DNA of 56,819 bases from Desulfomicrobium macestii (lineage in GTDB: Bacteria; Desulfobacterota; Desulfovibrionia; Desulfovibrionales; Desulfomicrobiaceae): NCBI RefSeq assembly GCF_014873765.1, contig NZ_JADBGG010000030.1:1-56819 (forward strand), written 5' to 3'. Positions 26,038 to 35,228 of this stretch are shown here, piece after piece; position 1 is the first letter of the stretch; every line of letters begins with the position of its first letter. The notes below the pieces were generated by a model that searched no databases, had not been told where the DNA came from, and worked only from the letters and a program-made list of their open reading frames with translations. The position numbers and the translations under genes were made by a program.

Positions 26038-26520
26038 TTAGCCCTCCTCTTTTTCATCAATTTCCATCATTTTAAAATCAGGCCCAAATACGCCTTTGAT
26101 CACCCCGTCTTCACATCTGGGTTTGGGCTTTGGCATATCGGCCATGAGTTTATCGACAAACTCCTTGCTCGGGCCTTGCTCGTACAGGTGGTCGTAGATG
26201 ACTTTCCCCACAAGCTGCTCATTGTCGATAAAGTATTTGTAGGCAGAGAGAACTGTGGGCGCTGGTTCATAGATGCCAATAACTGAACCGCTTTCCATCA
26301 TTAAAACCAAAGCCCGTCCTGAAATAACCTGCTTGGCTGCACAAGAAAGCACTGGTTTAAAACAAAATGTCTTTTCCTGAGACTCTGGGTCTCTGATTAA
26401 CGATACAAAGAATGCATCAATAATTCCTTCTGTTGCCTTTTGATACGCTCCGATGATTGTTGCTCCACTAATAAGTCCTACACAAAAAATATCTCCCTCT
26501 TTTAGATCTGCTAGGTCCAT
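26038..26520 (-). CDS. Hypothetical protein
   Basis: A 160-residue soluble protein with GGGGA upstream of the ATG. It starts MDLADLKEGDIFCVGLISGAT, a small beta-barrel-like opening. It has a central segment with two Cys (FCFKPVLSC) and an acidic C-terminus (MMEIDEKEEG). No domain is recognised. It is convergent with the protease operon and has no overlapping partner. AT content is higher than in the operon to its left, which suggests separate acquisition. Confidence 0.65.
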   Translation of the reverse strand: MDLADLKEGDIFCVGLISGATIIGAYQKATEGIIDAFFVSLIRDPESQEKTFCFKPVLSCAAKQVISGRALVLMMESGSVIGIYEPAPTVLSAYKYFIDNEQLVGKVIYDHLYEQGPSKEFVDKLMADMPKPKPRCEDGVIKGVFGPDFKMMEIDEKEEG

Positions 26521-26729
26521 GATTTCCCCAAATTTTTACTATTGTAAGTTATATTAAAATTATGGACTGCACTGACGCGTGTAGGATGAAAAATCCTGAA
26601 CCTTGGAGGAAACCTTCCGGAATTGAGTGGCCCGTAGTTTCCCGGTAGGTCAAGCGGGCTGAGCAGTCTGCGCATTTTCTCAAACAAATCATAGGATGAT
26701 CTCCATGTCCACGAATAAACCCTCACGTC

Positions 26730-26951
26730 GTGGCGACTGCTGCGGGAGGAGTCTGCGGGGCTGCCGCCGCAGGTGAGATCACTGTGGGAACCGCTGCTCT
26801 CGGTGTTGCTGCTGCGCCAGTGGTCATCCCGCTTGCCCTGGCAAGTGCCATAGTGTTCTTAGTCGCGAGCGTGTCGACTGGTGAGGATAGGGAATTCCTT
26901 GAATCCTGGAGACTACTTTCAACATGCAGGAGGACGCCCCATGACCACTAA
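26730..26951 (+). CDS. Small Ala/Gly-rich hydrophobic peptide, possibly frameshifted
   Basis: A GTG-initiated frame of 73 codons encodes a run rich in Ala, Gly and Val (ATAAGGVCGAAAAGEITVG, then APVVIPLALASAIVFLVA), a single membrane-spanning or glycine-zipper segment. The GTG has no ribosome site. An ATG at 26705 with AGGA upstream is in a different frame and stops after 23 codons, so the natural gene may be frameshifted. The tail after about codon 50 overlaps the next small gene. It looks like a membrane-active or bacteriocin-like peptide, but this is weak. Confidence 0.3.
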   Translation: MATAAGGVCGAAAAGEITVGTAALGVAAAPVVIPLALASAIVFLVASVSTGEDREFLESWRLLSTCRRTPHDH

Positions 26952-27120
26952 TGACGCTGTTTATCCCCAGATTGTCGCTTCTGGTTCAAAAGCTTCTGGA
27001 ACCGTTTGTGGGGATACCGTGATCCCGCGCCCATGGCCTTTTCCATTGCCTCTCCCTCGGCCTCCATTTCCATGGCCGTTCCCTTGGCCCCAAGTCGATA
27101 AGATTGGGAGGGCCCTATGA
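26941..27120 (+). CDS. Small Pro/Trp/Phe-rich peptide
   Basis: A 59-residue peptide with an excellent AGGAGG seven bases before ATG 26941. After a 29-residue polar start (TTNDAVYPQIVASGSKASG, one Cys) comes a Pro-Trp-Phe-Leu block at residues 30-51, with RPWPFPLPLP and PFPWPFPWPQ. Such composition occurs in Pro-rich antimicrobial-like peptides and SH3-type ligands; no family is recognised. It overlaps the end of the Ala/Gly-rich frame, so the two may be a two-peptide unit. No modification enzyme lies adjacent. Confidence 0.5.
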   Translation: MTTNDAVYPQIVASGSKASGTVCGDTVIPRPWPFPLPLPRPPFPWPFPWPQVDKIGRAL

Positions 27121-27285
27121 AAGCGGAGTTGGGCAGACCGAAGTCCACTTTTGAAGATCTGACGGGTTAGGCTGGTTATTAGGAGGTCGGATTTTCTTTT
27201 TTTGATATTATTAATAATTGTTACTATTTATTAGCCAGCTTACACCACCCCCCGCTTAACTTCTGGTTGCACGACCACGAGGGGG

Positions 27286-27405
27286 AGGATTGCGCTGTTC
27301 GAATCAGTCTTTCGGCAGTTCATATCCAAACCTCAACACAAGCTGCATGCTATCGTGCCTGAGATGCAATCTGCGGACAAAAGATGGGGCTTCAACAGCG
27401 GGGAT
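27286..27405 (+). pseudogene. Possible transposase relic
   Basis: In one plus-strand frame without a proper start, the translation reads RIALFESVFRQFISKPQHKL followed by HAIVPEMQSADKRWGFN. This recalls the N-terminal part of some transposases (a rqFisKPq...l pattern). It then runs into the antisense of the zinc-ribbon gene. No inverted repeats or further fragments are seen. Low confidence. Confidence 0.2.
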
Positions 27406-27409
27406 CGGT

Positions 27410-27715
27410 CTAATCTTTCCAGAATTGCCACCATTTGCGGGAAGGCTCGGCGCGTTTTCGGAACTTGTTAAAATGCTTTGTTACGTGTTGAGTCATGGTG
27501 TCGAGGGCAGCACCCTCCACTTCCACGTCAACGCCAGCGGCGATGTCCCGGCCAAGCGCCTTAAGGTTTTTTGTATCCAGATAATGGTCGCTGAACAGCA
27601 TCGCGAGTGCGACATCCCTGTCAGATCCGTTCATTGGACAATATCCGCAGGCCGGGCAATGGGTCACTGCCCCGAACTTTTCCGCGCCGCATTTCTGGCA
27701 GATGGCGAAGGTTAT
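27410..27715 (-). CDS. Zinc-ribbon protein with an unusual start
   Basis: The frame encodes CQKCGAEKFGAVTHCPACGYC, a CxxC...CxxC zinc ribbon, then an acidic/helical part and the C-terminal tail KWWQFWKD seen on many small bacterial proteins. The only standard start in frame is GTG at 27667, which would cut off the first CxxC. An AGGAGG lies five bases upstream of an in-frame ATA at 27715, giving about 101 residues with the whole ribbon. Either ATA is the start or the true ATG has mutated. The function is unknown; it sits 83 bases after the GIY-YIG gene on the same strand. Confidence 0.55.
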   Translation of the reverse strand: MTFAICQKCGAEKFGAVTHCPACGYCPMNGSDRDVALAMLFSDHYLDTKNLKALGRDIAAGVDVEVEGAALDTMTQHVTKHFNKFRKRAEPSRKWWQFWKD

Positions 27716-27798
27716 ATGCTCCTCCTGGTTGCGTGAGTCGTTGCGCTGTTTGTTCCTTTGAACGGGATAATTGCCTTTGAGAATTCCAAGCTGTGATT

Positions 27799-28476
27799 TT
27801 ATTTTTGCGAGACAATTGTCTTGACGATGTCGGTGAGCTTGCTCTGAGACTCGTATTCGGGCTTATACGCAGCCGAGTGTGAGCTGTTTGTCAAAGGATT
27901 GAAGCACGAAATGAGCCGTGACTCGATATTTTTCAGCATTTTCTTGTCCACCTTTTCGCCAATGATTTTGTCAAATTGAAACGAAAAACGGGTCTCTGTC
28001 CCGCGCGTAGAGTTTTTGCCTGGCGTCCAGTTTCTGAATTCGTCCCAGTTGGCAGCAGCATATCTCACTTTGTTGATATGCGATACGCATCTGTCCTTGA
28101 CCAAGAGTTCGTCAAAGGATCTGCATCTATTCAGGTCTTGAACAAGACCCTCACTCCCAATTTTTGAGAGGAAAACGCTTTTTGGAAGGCTACTTTTAAA
28201 CGTAACTTCCTTCCCGCGAAGCGTCAGCGTCTGGATATGCTTTCTGAAACGTTTGTCGATAACGCTGTCTGTTGGTGTGTAAATTCCAATGTAAATCATC
28301 CTGTTGTCGATGACATCAAAGATAGAGTATATTCCAGGCCCAAAAAACCGGATATCCCTTTTGGCCTCTGGTTTGGTCGCAACCTTGATGTTGAAGGGGA
28401 AATCTCGCTTCAAATCTTCGAAATGGAAAACGCTGGTAAGGTTGGTGATGGATGAGGTCGTGATCGAATATTCCAT
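27799..28476 (-). CDS. GIY-YIG-like domain protein
   Basis: A 225-residue protein with GPGIYSIFDVIDNRMIYIG at about residues 47-65, a GIY...YIG signature. The later residues IYTPTD and KRFRKHIQTL fit the start of a GIY-YIG nuclease core with its Arg. The C-terminal half is Lys-rich with no further domain recognised. The start at 28476 (MEYSITTSS) is preceded by GGAGG at 5-6 bases. It may be a stand-alone nuclease of the defence island. Activity cannot be judged because the conserved Glu is not certain. Confidence 0.6.
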   Translation of the reverse strand: MEYSITTSSITNLTSVFHFEDLKRDFPFNIKVATKPEAKRDIRFFGPGIYSIFDVIDNRMIYIGIYTPTDSVIDKRFRKHIQTLTLRGKEVTFKSSLPKSVFLSKIGSEGLVQDLNRCRSFDELLVKDRCVSHINKVRYAAANWDEFRNWTPGKNSTRGTETRFSFQFDKIIGEKVDKKMLKNIESRLISCFNPLTNSSHSAAYKPEYESQSKLTDIVKTIVSQK

Positions 28477-28617
28477 GAGAGCCTCCAGATTGCGACTATG
28501 TGGATGATAATGTAAGGGACGCTGCAAGTTTTTCTCTTTGTGAAGTCTTTTGGAGGCTTCATTGTTGATGCCTCTTGCTTACTTTTCTCAATGTGTAAGG
28601 CGCGTGTCCTCACCGGA

Positions 28618-29985
28618 TCACTGCCGAGGCAAAGGCAGCAGGCCTGCTTCGCGGAGTTTTTCGAAGATCGTTTTCAGTGCTTCCAGATACTGCTTGCCCG
28701 ACTCGATTACGTTTGCCGGAACTCCGTTCTTGATGATCCAGGCATGATCGAAACCATTGCGTAGTTTCGCCATATCTCCAAAAAATCCCTGGAGAATCTC
28801 TGCGATGCCAAGCTCCTCGAGTTGTTCCCAGAATGGTTTCAGATGTTTGTAGTCGTTGATTACGAGCGGGGTGAACCGCAACGCTTCCTCAGGTTTCTCG
28901 AACTTCCAGTCAGCCTTGGGATACTGGCTCATGGAAGCAAACACTTCCCCGAATCTCCTGCGGTAACCCCTACCTTCTTTGGTGAGCATGCATTTCTTTG
29001 TGTATTTTTCCTGTACCCCAAGCATTCCTATTGACGCCACGCACTCTCGCATCACCGTGAAGGCCTGCATTGGCAGGTGGTGCTTGAGCAGCATCTCGGC
29101 CAAGATTAGTTGGGTGCGGAAATAGGCCTCGTCGTACCGGCCAGAGGGCGGTTGTTGGCATGCAAGTTCACCGAACTTGTCCCTGACCATCTCAAGCAGG
29201 CAAAGGTTTGCCCCGGAGCTTTCGCCAATCTTTTTTTCAATGATGCCAAGCGCAGCGTCGGCAATTGTGCCGACCCGGTTGACGTCAATATTCTTGATGA
29301 GGTCGGTCAGGCTTTGGAGGGCTTCAATAAGCTTCTGGTCGTTGAGGGCCTCGAAACTGCTGCCTTTTTCTTCTTCCGCCAGCATGGCGAGTTTTGAAGC
29401 GTCGGCGGTCTCGGTCAGTCTGGCTACGGCATCGGCCCAGTCATTGATGCGGTAGAAGCCTGCCATGTCGACGATTTCTGCCTTTACGACCGTTTTGGTT
29501 TTGTTTTCTTTCTCCACATAGCCGTAGTAGGCGTGCAGCAGCCTGAATTTGCGCGCCTTCTGCAGGAAGCCGATGGCCGATGAGAAAACGATCGGGACCG
29601 ATCGGAATCCGTGAGTGAAATCCATGATGACGTCATCGTCGTCTTGGATGGCGTCGAGAAGGATTTCAAACCACTGCCATTGGTCTTCAGAATCCATCCG
29701 TGTGGTGAGCGAGGCATTGTCGCGAAGGGCGTCTTCTTTCGCGCCCAGCGAGAGCAGTTGATCCCGGAGGGGTGTCCAGTGCTTTATCCTGGATTGTTCC
29801 GTCATGAATATGTGAATCCGGTCAAAGCTTGCCGGGTGATGGTACTCGAGGATGGCCCTCTGGGCAAAGTGGGTTGAGGGCAGCGTCTTGTCCCCAATGG
29901 AGTAGCTGACTTCATCGTATCCGATTTTCGTGCTATCGTCCGGGTTGGATCCTGTCCCAAGGAAACTGATGAAAACTTTGCTCAT
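28618..29985 (-). CDS. csx1: Csx1-family CARF-HEPN ribonuclease (DxTHG type)
   Basis: A 455-residue protein of the TM1812/DxTHG family. The N-terminal CARF domain begins KVFISFLGTG and contains IMDFTHGFRSVP (DxTHG). The C-terminal HEPN region has RNGFDHAW, an RxxxxH catalytic motif. Such proteins bind cyclic oligoadenylate made by Cas10 and then degrade RNA non-specifically. A GAGGAG ribosome site precedes the ATG. It lies about 2.6 kb left of array 1 on the same strand as the cas genes but outside the cas operon, presumably with its own promoter. It is expected to be a main abortive output of the type III system. Confidence 0.9.
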   Translation of the reverse strand: MSKVFISFLGTGSNPDDSTKIGYDEVSYSIGDKTLPSTHFAQRAILEYHHPASFDRIHIFMTEQSRIKHWTPLRDQLLSLGAKEDALRDNASLTTRMDSEDQWQWFEILLDAIQDDDDVIMDFTHGFRSVPIVFSSAIGFLQKARKFRLLHAYYGYVEKENKTKTVVKAEIVDMAGFYRINDWADAVARLTETADASKLAMLAEEEKGSSFEALNDQKLIEALQSLTDLIKNIDVNRVGTIADAALGIIEKKIGESSGANLCLLEMVRDKFGELACQQPPSGRYDEAYFRTQLILAEMLLKHHLPMQAFTVMRECVASIGMLGVQEKYTKKCMLTKEGRGYRRRFGEVFASMSQYPKADWKFEKPEEALRFTPLVINDYKHLKPFWEQLEELGIAEILQGFFGDMAKLRNGFDHAWIIKNGVPANVIESGKQYLEALKTIFEKLREAGLLPLPRQ

Positions 29986-30064
29986 GGATGGCTCCTCGAT
30001 GTTCTCGGTTGAAGCGATATGGCACCGCCTGCATCTTGGCGGCGTTGTACTCTGACAATGATTT

Positions 30065-31087
30065 TCATGCGCTCACGATGCACGCCTCGTCTGCTGCCCG
30101 CCGTGCGAGGTTTTTCATCACCACCCGCTCAGATGTGTTGGCGTAGCAGTAAGTGCAGAGGTGTGCGCAGGTATTGTAGGCACCAATGTCCTTGCTGACG
30201 ATGCACCCACACTCCTTGCGCTGTCCGGCGTCCTTGATTTTATCCTGCCATTTCGAGTCCAGATCGGACATGCCCAGCATAAGAGGACGCTGCCTGGGGT
30301 TAAGGAAACGCCGCAATTCACTGTCGGAAGGGAAAAGACGAAGCATGAGCTCTCCGTCGATGCAGCGGTTGTGCATGATTCCAAGCTTTTCGAAATTTTC
30401 CGCTTCGGCGCAGGTAGCCAAGTCAAGACCCCAGCCGTGGTTCATCTCCGCTATGCGTTGCGCCATCCGCATCATGCCCGCAGTATCGAATTCGCTGTAG
30501 TTGATGCCGGCCGAGGCGAGATTGGTGCGGACTTTCCTGTAGGCGGCAATATCCGCAAAACTGAAGACCAGTTTTGACGTGTACGGATGCGCAAGATTCC
30601 CAACCCGTTGAACTTTTTTGGCCAGAACATCTTCCGTCACGGTATCTGACAGCAGCAAAGGATCGAAGCGCCATATAATCCGGTCCCGCCCGATTCGAGC
30701 GGACAGTCTGGCCATTGTCTCGATACGGCTTTCCAGTCGGGGCACATTCGGTTCCCATCCTTGGGTTTCGTAGTCGTTGATTGTGAACTGGAAATAGTAG
30801 TTGATGCCCATGTCCTCGATTTCCTGCAGGTGTGGGAGCAGCGGGGCGGGGTTTTTGGTCCAGAAAACGACCACACGCGTACGCATGAACGAAACGTACT
30901 GCACAGCCTGATTGAAAGGGTTGCGCCATGCCGCATGACCAGCTCGCAGACGGTTCATGAACCATTCGGAATGAAAGGCGGGAAGGTCGGTCGATCTGCT
31001 GGCCGAGATGATAACAGGCGCTACTGCCTGGACTTCGCGGGCCTGGGGCAGGGAAAGGGTGACTTTTTCCCAAGGGGCTGCTTTCAT
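30065..31087 (-). CDS. DUF1848 protein (radical-SAM-like iron-sulfur protein)
   Basis: A 340-residue protein. It opens VIISASRSTDLPAFHSEWF and has VVFWTKNPAPLLPHL, both typical of DUF1848. It ends with ECGCIVSKDIGAYNTCAHLC and TYCYAN, a Cys cluster like the CxxxCxxC iron-sulfur site of radical SAM proteins placed near the C-terminus. The biochemical role of DUF1848 is not established. The start at 31087 has AGGAG upstream. It lies between csx1 and the methyltransferase gene, an unusual place for this family. Confidence 0.8.
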   Translation of the reverse strand: MKAAPWEKVTLSLPQAREVQAVAPVIISASRSTDLPAFHSEWFMNRLRAGHAAWRNPFNQAVQYVSFMRTRVVVFWTKNPAPLLPHLQEIEDMGINYYFQFTINDYETQGWEPNVPRLESRIETMARLSARIGRDRIIWRFDPLLLSDTVTEDVLAKKVQRVGNLAHPYTSKLVFSFADIAAYRKVRTNLASAGINYSEFDTAGMMRMAQRIAEMNHGWGLDLATCAEAENFEKLGIMHNRCIDGELMLRLFPSDSELRRFLNPRQRPLMLGMSDLDSKWQDKIKDAGQRKECGCIVSKDIGAYNTCAHLCTYCYANTSERVVMKNLARRAADEACIVSA

Positions 31088-31312
31088 GGAGGCTCCTTTT
31101 TCGTAACTGTTAACCATCAAGTGACAATCGAGTTCATGTTCAGGTCGTTGAAAAACGGCGATTCGTTTGATCCCTGCAAAAAATCCAGATCCTCACCTGT
31201 CCCAATACAATTCGAACCTGAGTTTTCATGCTCCTCGCGTTTCTCCCTTTTGAACAAACCGGCTGTCTGGAATTCTTCAATAACCCCGTAGCGGTGGCCA
31301 GCTTGGATCCCT

Positions 31313-32332
31313 TTAGCGCATCTCCGTGAAGCGAAGTGGTGGTCCCGGATACGGCACGCAATTCCTGCCGCATTCTTCAGGGCAGGGCATCGCATTCGGG
31401 AGAATATCCCGAATCGACGACGCCAGGCCGCTATTTCCTATCGCGAAATAGGAAAATTTGGTCCTGTCATTGCCGCATTGCCTGTGTGCGACGGGAAAAT
31501 TGAATTTCGGGTAGCAACCGGCAAGGGAGCACGGGCCTTGCTTCTGCGCGCATCCAAAAGGCATGATGAGCTCGGTGCCTTCGTTCTGGTGCACGAAACG
31601 GCTCAACTCCTGAGTCATCACTGTCGGTAGCCATCTTCCTCTGGATTTGATGGTTACGTCCAGCATGGAAATGACCCCGTGGCAGGCGAGGCGAGGAGCG
31701 CAGGCTTCCAGGAAGTGCCCATAGCTTGCGTTGATAGAAGTCCGGTCGGCAATGAAGAGCTCCGAGATGGATTTCCACGCCATGACCAGATCGAACTTTT
31801 GGGGGAGTTCGCCCATGATGCCATGAAATTCACGGGAAAATGTGGAAGGATCATTGGAGAAGATTTTGTGGATGCGGTGTTGTTCGACCCTCATACCCAC
31901 GTTATGCCGGACATGATCAAGGATGCCCGCCTGAAGGGAAAGGGCTTCTTTGTTGCCGTCGATGGAGTATACATTAAGCTTGGCTCTGAAGCCCAAAGAG
32001 GCGAGGGCATGAACCAAACCACAGAGGTTGCCCCCGGTTCCGGAACCAAAATCCAGCACATTCAGCTCGGCCTTGGCATTCCAAGTACGTCTGAGCGGTG
32101 CAAGCCCAAGCAGCAGCGAATGAAGATTGTAGCTTTCACAGAAGCTTCTGGGGAAATATGTGCCAAGATAGCAACGGATCTTGTCTAAATCCGAGTGCAG
32201 ATTCGACTTGGCGTCTTCGCGAAGTTGGCAGTAGCGCGCACCAAGGGAGCCAGCGGAAAAGAGGACGTCCTGAAGATATGTTGGAATCGTATGATCCCAA
32301 GAAGAATCTTCCGTGTAGTAAAGTCCATTCAT
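31313..32332 (-). CDS. Rsm22-like class I SAM methyltransferase
   Basis: A 339-residue protein with SAM motif I VLDFGSGTGGNLCGL at about residues 91-105 and an acidic motif II region. A Cys-bearing tail (CAQKQGPCSLAGC, KFSYFAIG, then CPEECGRNC) resembles the Fe-S binding C-terminus of Rsm22/METTL17-type ribosomal proteins. It could methylate or bind rRNA or another RNA. GGGAGG precedes the ATG. It is the last gene before array 1. Whether it has a part in defence cannot be read from the sequence. Confidence 0.7.
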   Translation of the reverse strand: MNGLYYTEDSSWDHTIPTYLQDVLFSAGSLGARYCQLREDAKSNLHSDLDKIRCYLGTYFPRSFCESYNLHSLLLGLAPLRRTWNAKAELNVLDFGSGTGGNLCGLVHALASLGFRAKLNVYSIDGNKEALSLQAGILDHVRHNVGMRVEQHRIHKIFSNDPSTFSREFHGIMGELPQKFDLVMAWKSISELFIADRTSINASYGHFLEACAPRLACHGVISMLDVTIKSRGRWLPTVMTQELSRFVHQNEGTELIMPFGCAQKQGPCSLAGCYPKFNFPVAHRQCGNDRTKFSYFAIGNSGLASSIRDILPNAMPCPEECGRNCVPYPGPPLRFTEMR

Positions 32333-32584
32333 GTGTCAACCTCCCTTCTGCGCGTGGTGTTTGCGTTATGAAGAGAGTGACGGGAATGGATACGCTAATT
32401 TCAAGAAGTTGGGTTATTTGTTCGGGAATAAGCGAGTTGTTTTGATTTGATCTACGTTTTCAAGTAGTTGGTAGCGGATGGGCTGAGGGCGGAACTTAGC
32501 ATTTTTGCAGAATTTCAAAAATCAAGATGGGAGAAAGCTGCTTAAGAACGAGGCGTTGAAATTCCACAGTGCTACAGTTGAATC

Positions 32585-34561
32585 TCTTATATCCCCTCGA
32601 ATCGGGTCATGCATTCAGAGACCAACAAGGAGGCATCTATGAACACCATGCAGCTGTCTTAATCCCCTCGAATCGGGTCATGCATTCAGAGCTACCTTGA
32701 GCAACAAGTGCAAGTTCCTGTATACGACTGTCTTAATCCCCTCGAATCGGGTCATGCATTCAGAGCCCGTCTGAAACATTGGCAATGTTTTTCCTCTCAT
32801 CGGTCTTAATCCCCTCGAATCGGGTCATGCATTCAGAGTCGGTATCCGTGATGACAAGCCAACGTTCGTGACGAGTCTTAATCCCCTCGAATCGGGTCAT
32901 GCATTCAGAGACGAGATGGGCGGCTATGCCCCGGCCTCACAATATGTCTTAATCCCCTCGAATCGGGTCATGCATTCAGAGGGCATGGTTTACGATATTG
33001 CATCAGGACGCTGTTACAGTCTTAATCCCCTCGAATCGGGTCATGCATTCAGAGAGATTCCGGCGCGAAGGTTAGCGTCCTGTTGACCACGTCTTAATCC
33101 CCTCGAATCGGGTCATGCATTCAGAGAAGAGAGTTTACGTCATGGCAAAGAAGAACAACGAAGTCTTAATCCCCTCGAATCGGGTCATGCATTCAGAGTT
33201 GATCTTCGAAACCTACCCCAACTCCAACGGCCTCGTCTTAATCCCCTCGAATCGGGTCATGCATTCAGAGGACTGCCGAGTTTTGCGGGAACTACCTTTC
33301 GAAAGGTGTCTTAATCCCCTCGAATCGGGTCATGCATTCAGAGCACGTTCGGTGGCATCTTGTCCGGGTACGTCGATCCGTCTTAATCCCCTCGAATCGG
33401 GTCATGCATTCAGAGCCTTGCCATCAACGCCAGCGTGCTGACAGGCGCCTTGTCTTAATCCCCTCGAATCGGGTCATGCATTCAGAGGCACAACGCCTTA
33501 ATTGGACGCATATCCCCGCCGTTAGTCTTAATCCCCTCGAATCGGGTCATGCATTCAGAGATGGACATAGGTGTCCGCAGTAAGGCCAGGGAGCTAGTCT
33601 TAATCCCCTCGAATCGGGTCATGCATTCAGAGCTGTCATTGTTGACATTGATAACGGCACGTCGCTGGTCTTAATCCCCTCGAATCGGGTCATGCATTCA
33701 GAGTTCCGGGCGTGGTGGTGGAGAGAGGTTGAGGAGAAGTCTTAATCCCCTCGAATCGGGTCATGCATTCAGAGCCGTCACAAAGGAGCTGTCGTAATGG
33801 CAAAAAGCAGTCTTAATCCCCTCGAATCGGGTCATGCATTCAGAGCACCTTCCGTCGCGTCGTCAACGGCTAGACGCGAGATGTCTTAATCCCCTCGAAT
33901 CGGGTCATGCATTCAGAGCAGGACGGCCGATCAAGGGACTAGAGGCAGTACTGAGTCTTAATCCCCTCGAATCGGGTCATGCATTCAGAGCGTGCCGGCC
34001 AGAAGCTGTACCTCGCTGTAGATCCGGTCTTAATCCCCTCGAATCGGGTCATGCATTCAGAGCGAGCGGTGGAATTCGCGGCAAGCAAGGACAGAAACGT
34101 CTTAATCCCCTCGAATCGGGTCATGCATTCAGAGTTTTCGGAAGAGCCATGCGCACCATGCAGCATGTACGTCTTAATCCCCTCGAATCGGGTCATGCAT
34201 TCAGAGACGATTCTAAAGAGACTGTTCCTGCATCTGCTATGTCTTAATCCCCTCGAATCGGGTCATGCATTCAGAGAGTAAACATGCTCCAACGTGGAAG
34301 CGAGAGCGGAAAGTCTTAATCCCCTCGAATCGGGTCATGCATTCAGAGGCTGGCGTGATGAAGTGCGGCTCGGCCAACGTAGAGGTCTTAATCCCCTCGA
34401 ATCGGGTCATGCATTCAGAGCTTAAACGCATGTTGAAGGCCGAAGGCTTCTCGTCTTAATCCCCTCGAATCGGGTCATGCATTCAGAGGGCGTTGGCTAT
34501 GCCTATTTGATAATAGGCTTTTCATGTCTTAATCCCCTCGAATCGGGTCATGCATTCAGAG
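32585..34561 (-). CRISPR. CRISPR array 1: 28 repeats, 27 spacers
   Basis: 36-nt repeats at a 70-74 nt period, with spacers of 32-38 nt. In the crRNA direction (minus strand) the repeat begins CTCTGAATGCATGACC and ends GAGGGGATTAAGAC. The leftmost repeat (32585-32620) has a degenerate end, marking it as the old, leader-distal end; the leader is on the right (34562-34787). Several spacers show phage gene starts in the plus orientation (32621-32655, 33127-33162, 33775-33809), so their crRNAs are antisense to mRNA. Five spacers hit the same sites as spacers of array 2. Long apparent reading frames here are repeat read-through, not genes. Confidence 0.98.
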
Positions 34562-34787
34562 TCTTGGGTCTCTGAGTTCAGGGTTTGCAAGGGTTGCGGG
34601 AGGCGCTCTCACGGATCCCCCCTAAAAAAGGGCCTCGGGAAATTTTGTGTGCCATCCAATGCGTACTTTTTATATACTAACCATCCAATTTTGCAACGAA
34701 AAACCGCTCTCACGTATCGATTTTCGCCGGGTGTGCAATATCAGGCGGATAGCAGATTATTCAAAAAACTACGGAGATGCGTGAGAG
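34562..34787 (-). promoter_or_regulatory. Leader of CRISPR array 1
   Basis: About 226 bp next to the youngest repeat, nearly identical in reverse orientation to the leader of array 2 (52717-52942). It contains three copies of a 12-bp motif, GATNCGTGAGAG (34606-34617, 34707-34718, 34776-34787, two of them inverted). It also has a run AAAAAAGGGCCTC and an AT-rich stretch with TATATAC. It should carry the array promoter and the integration recognition site for Cas1-Cas2. Confidence 0.85.
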
Positions 34788-34949
34788 ACTTTTTTCGGTG
34801 CGATTCACGCTGTGGCATCGGGAGTGCGCGCGGTTCACCTTCGATTGTTGCAAAACGGCAGTAGAACGTATTCACAGCAAACGTTCTGATACTCTTTTTT
34901 CAGGTTCACCTGCCGAGCCAGGTGAGCGCCGCAGATGTGATGCTTTGTC

Positions 34950-35228
34950 TCAATAATAACCGCTTGCTGCCATTTCCGGTTCCTGGCCCGCTCCGACCAG
35001 TTCGAATTGCGCCAGACATCCCTTGCATTGGCGGTAGAAGCGAACGCTATCCGTTTCATGATCGATGAGGCGGTCCAACTCGTCCTGAATTTTCAGAAGC
35101 TGCCTTTCGGTCAGGTTAGGGCATTCAAAGACGGATTTCTGTACACGCCGTCCGTAGCCCTGCAACAGTTTGGCCGCCTTGGTACGGAAACGGTCTTCGG
35201 TGATATCATAGCTGATCAGGTAGTACAT
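34950..35228 (-). CDS. cas2: CRISPR adaptation endonuclease-like protein Cas2
   Basis: A 92-residue protein beginning MYYLISYDITEDRFR, the ferredoxin-like first strand with the conserved Asp (YDI), then LLQGYGRRVQKSVFEC, as in Cas2. It forms the dimer core of the Cas1-Cas2 integrase. The start at 35228 overlaps the cas1 stop by one base (TGATG). It is followed by the array 1 leader. Confidence 0.95.
   Translation of the reverse strand: MYYLISYDITEDRFRTKAAKLLQGYGRRVQKSVFECPNLTERQLLKIQDELDRLIDHETDSVRFYRQCKGCLAQFELVGAGQEPEMAASGYY

Noticed and set aside
26511-26726. 71-codon minus-strand frame upstream of the hypothetical gene
   Set aside because: It overlaps the start of the 26038-26520 gene and has no recognisable features or ribosome site.
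32868-34459. Open frames with repeating LNPLESGHAFR or LIPSNRVMHSE translations
   Set aside because: They are read-through translations of CRISPR repeats in array 1, and the similar minus-strand frames in array 2 likewise.
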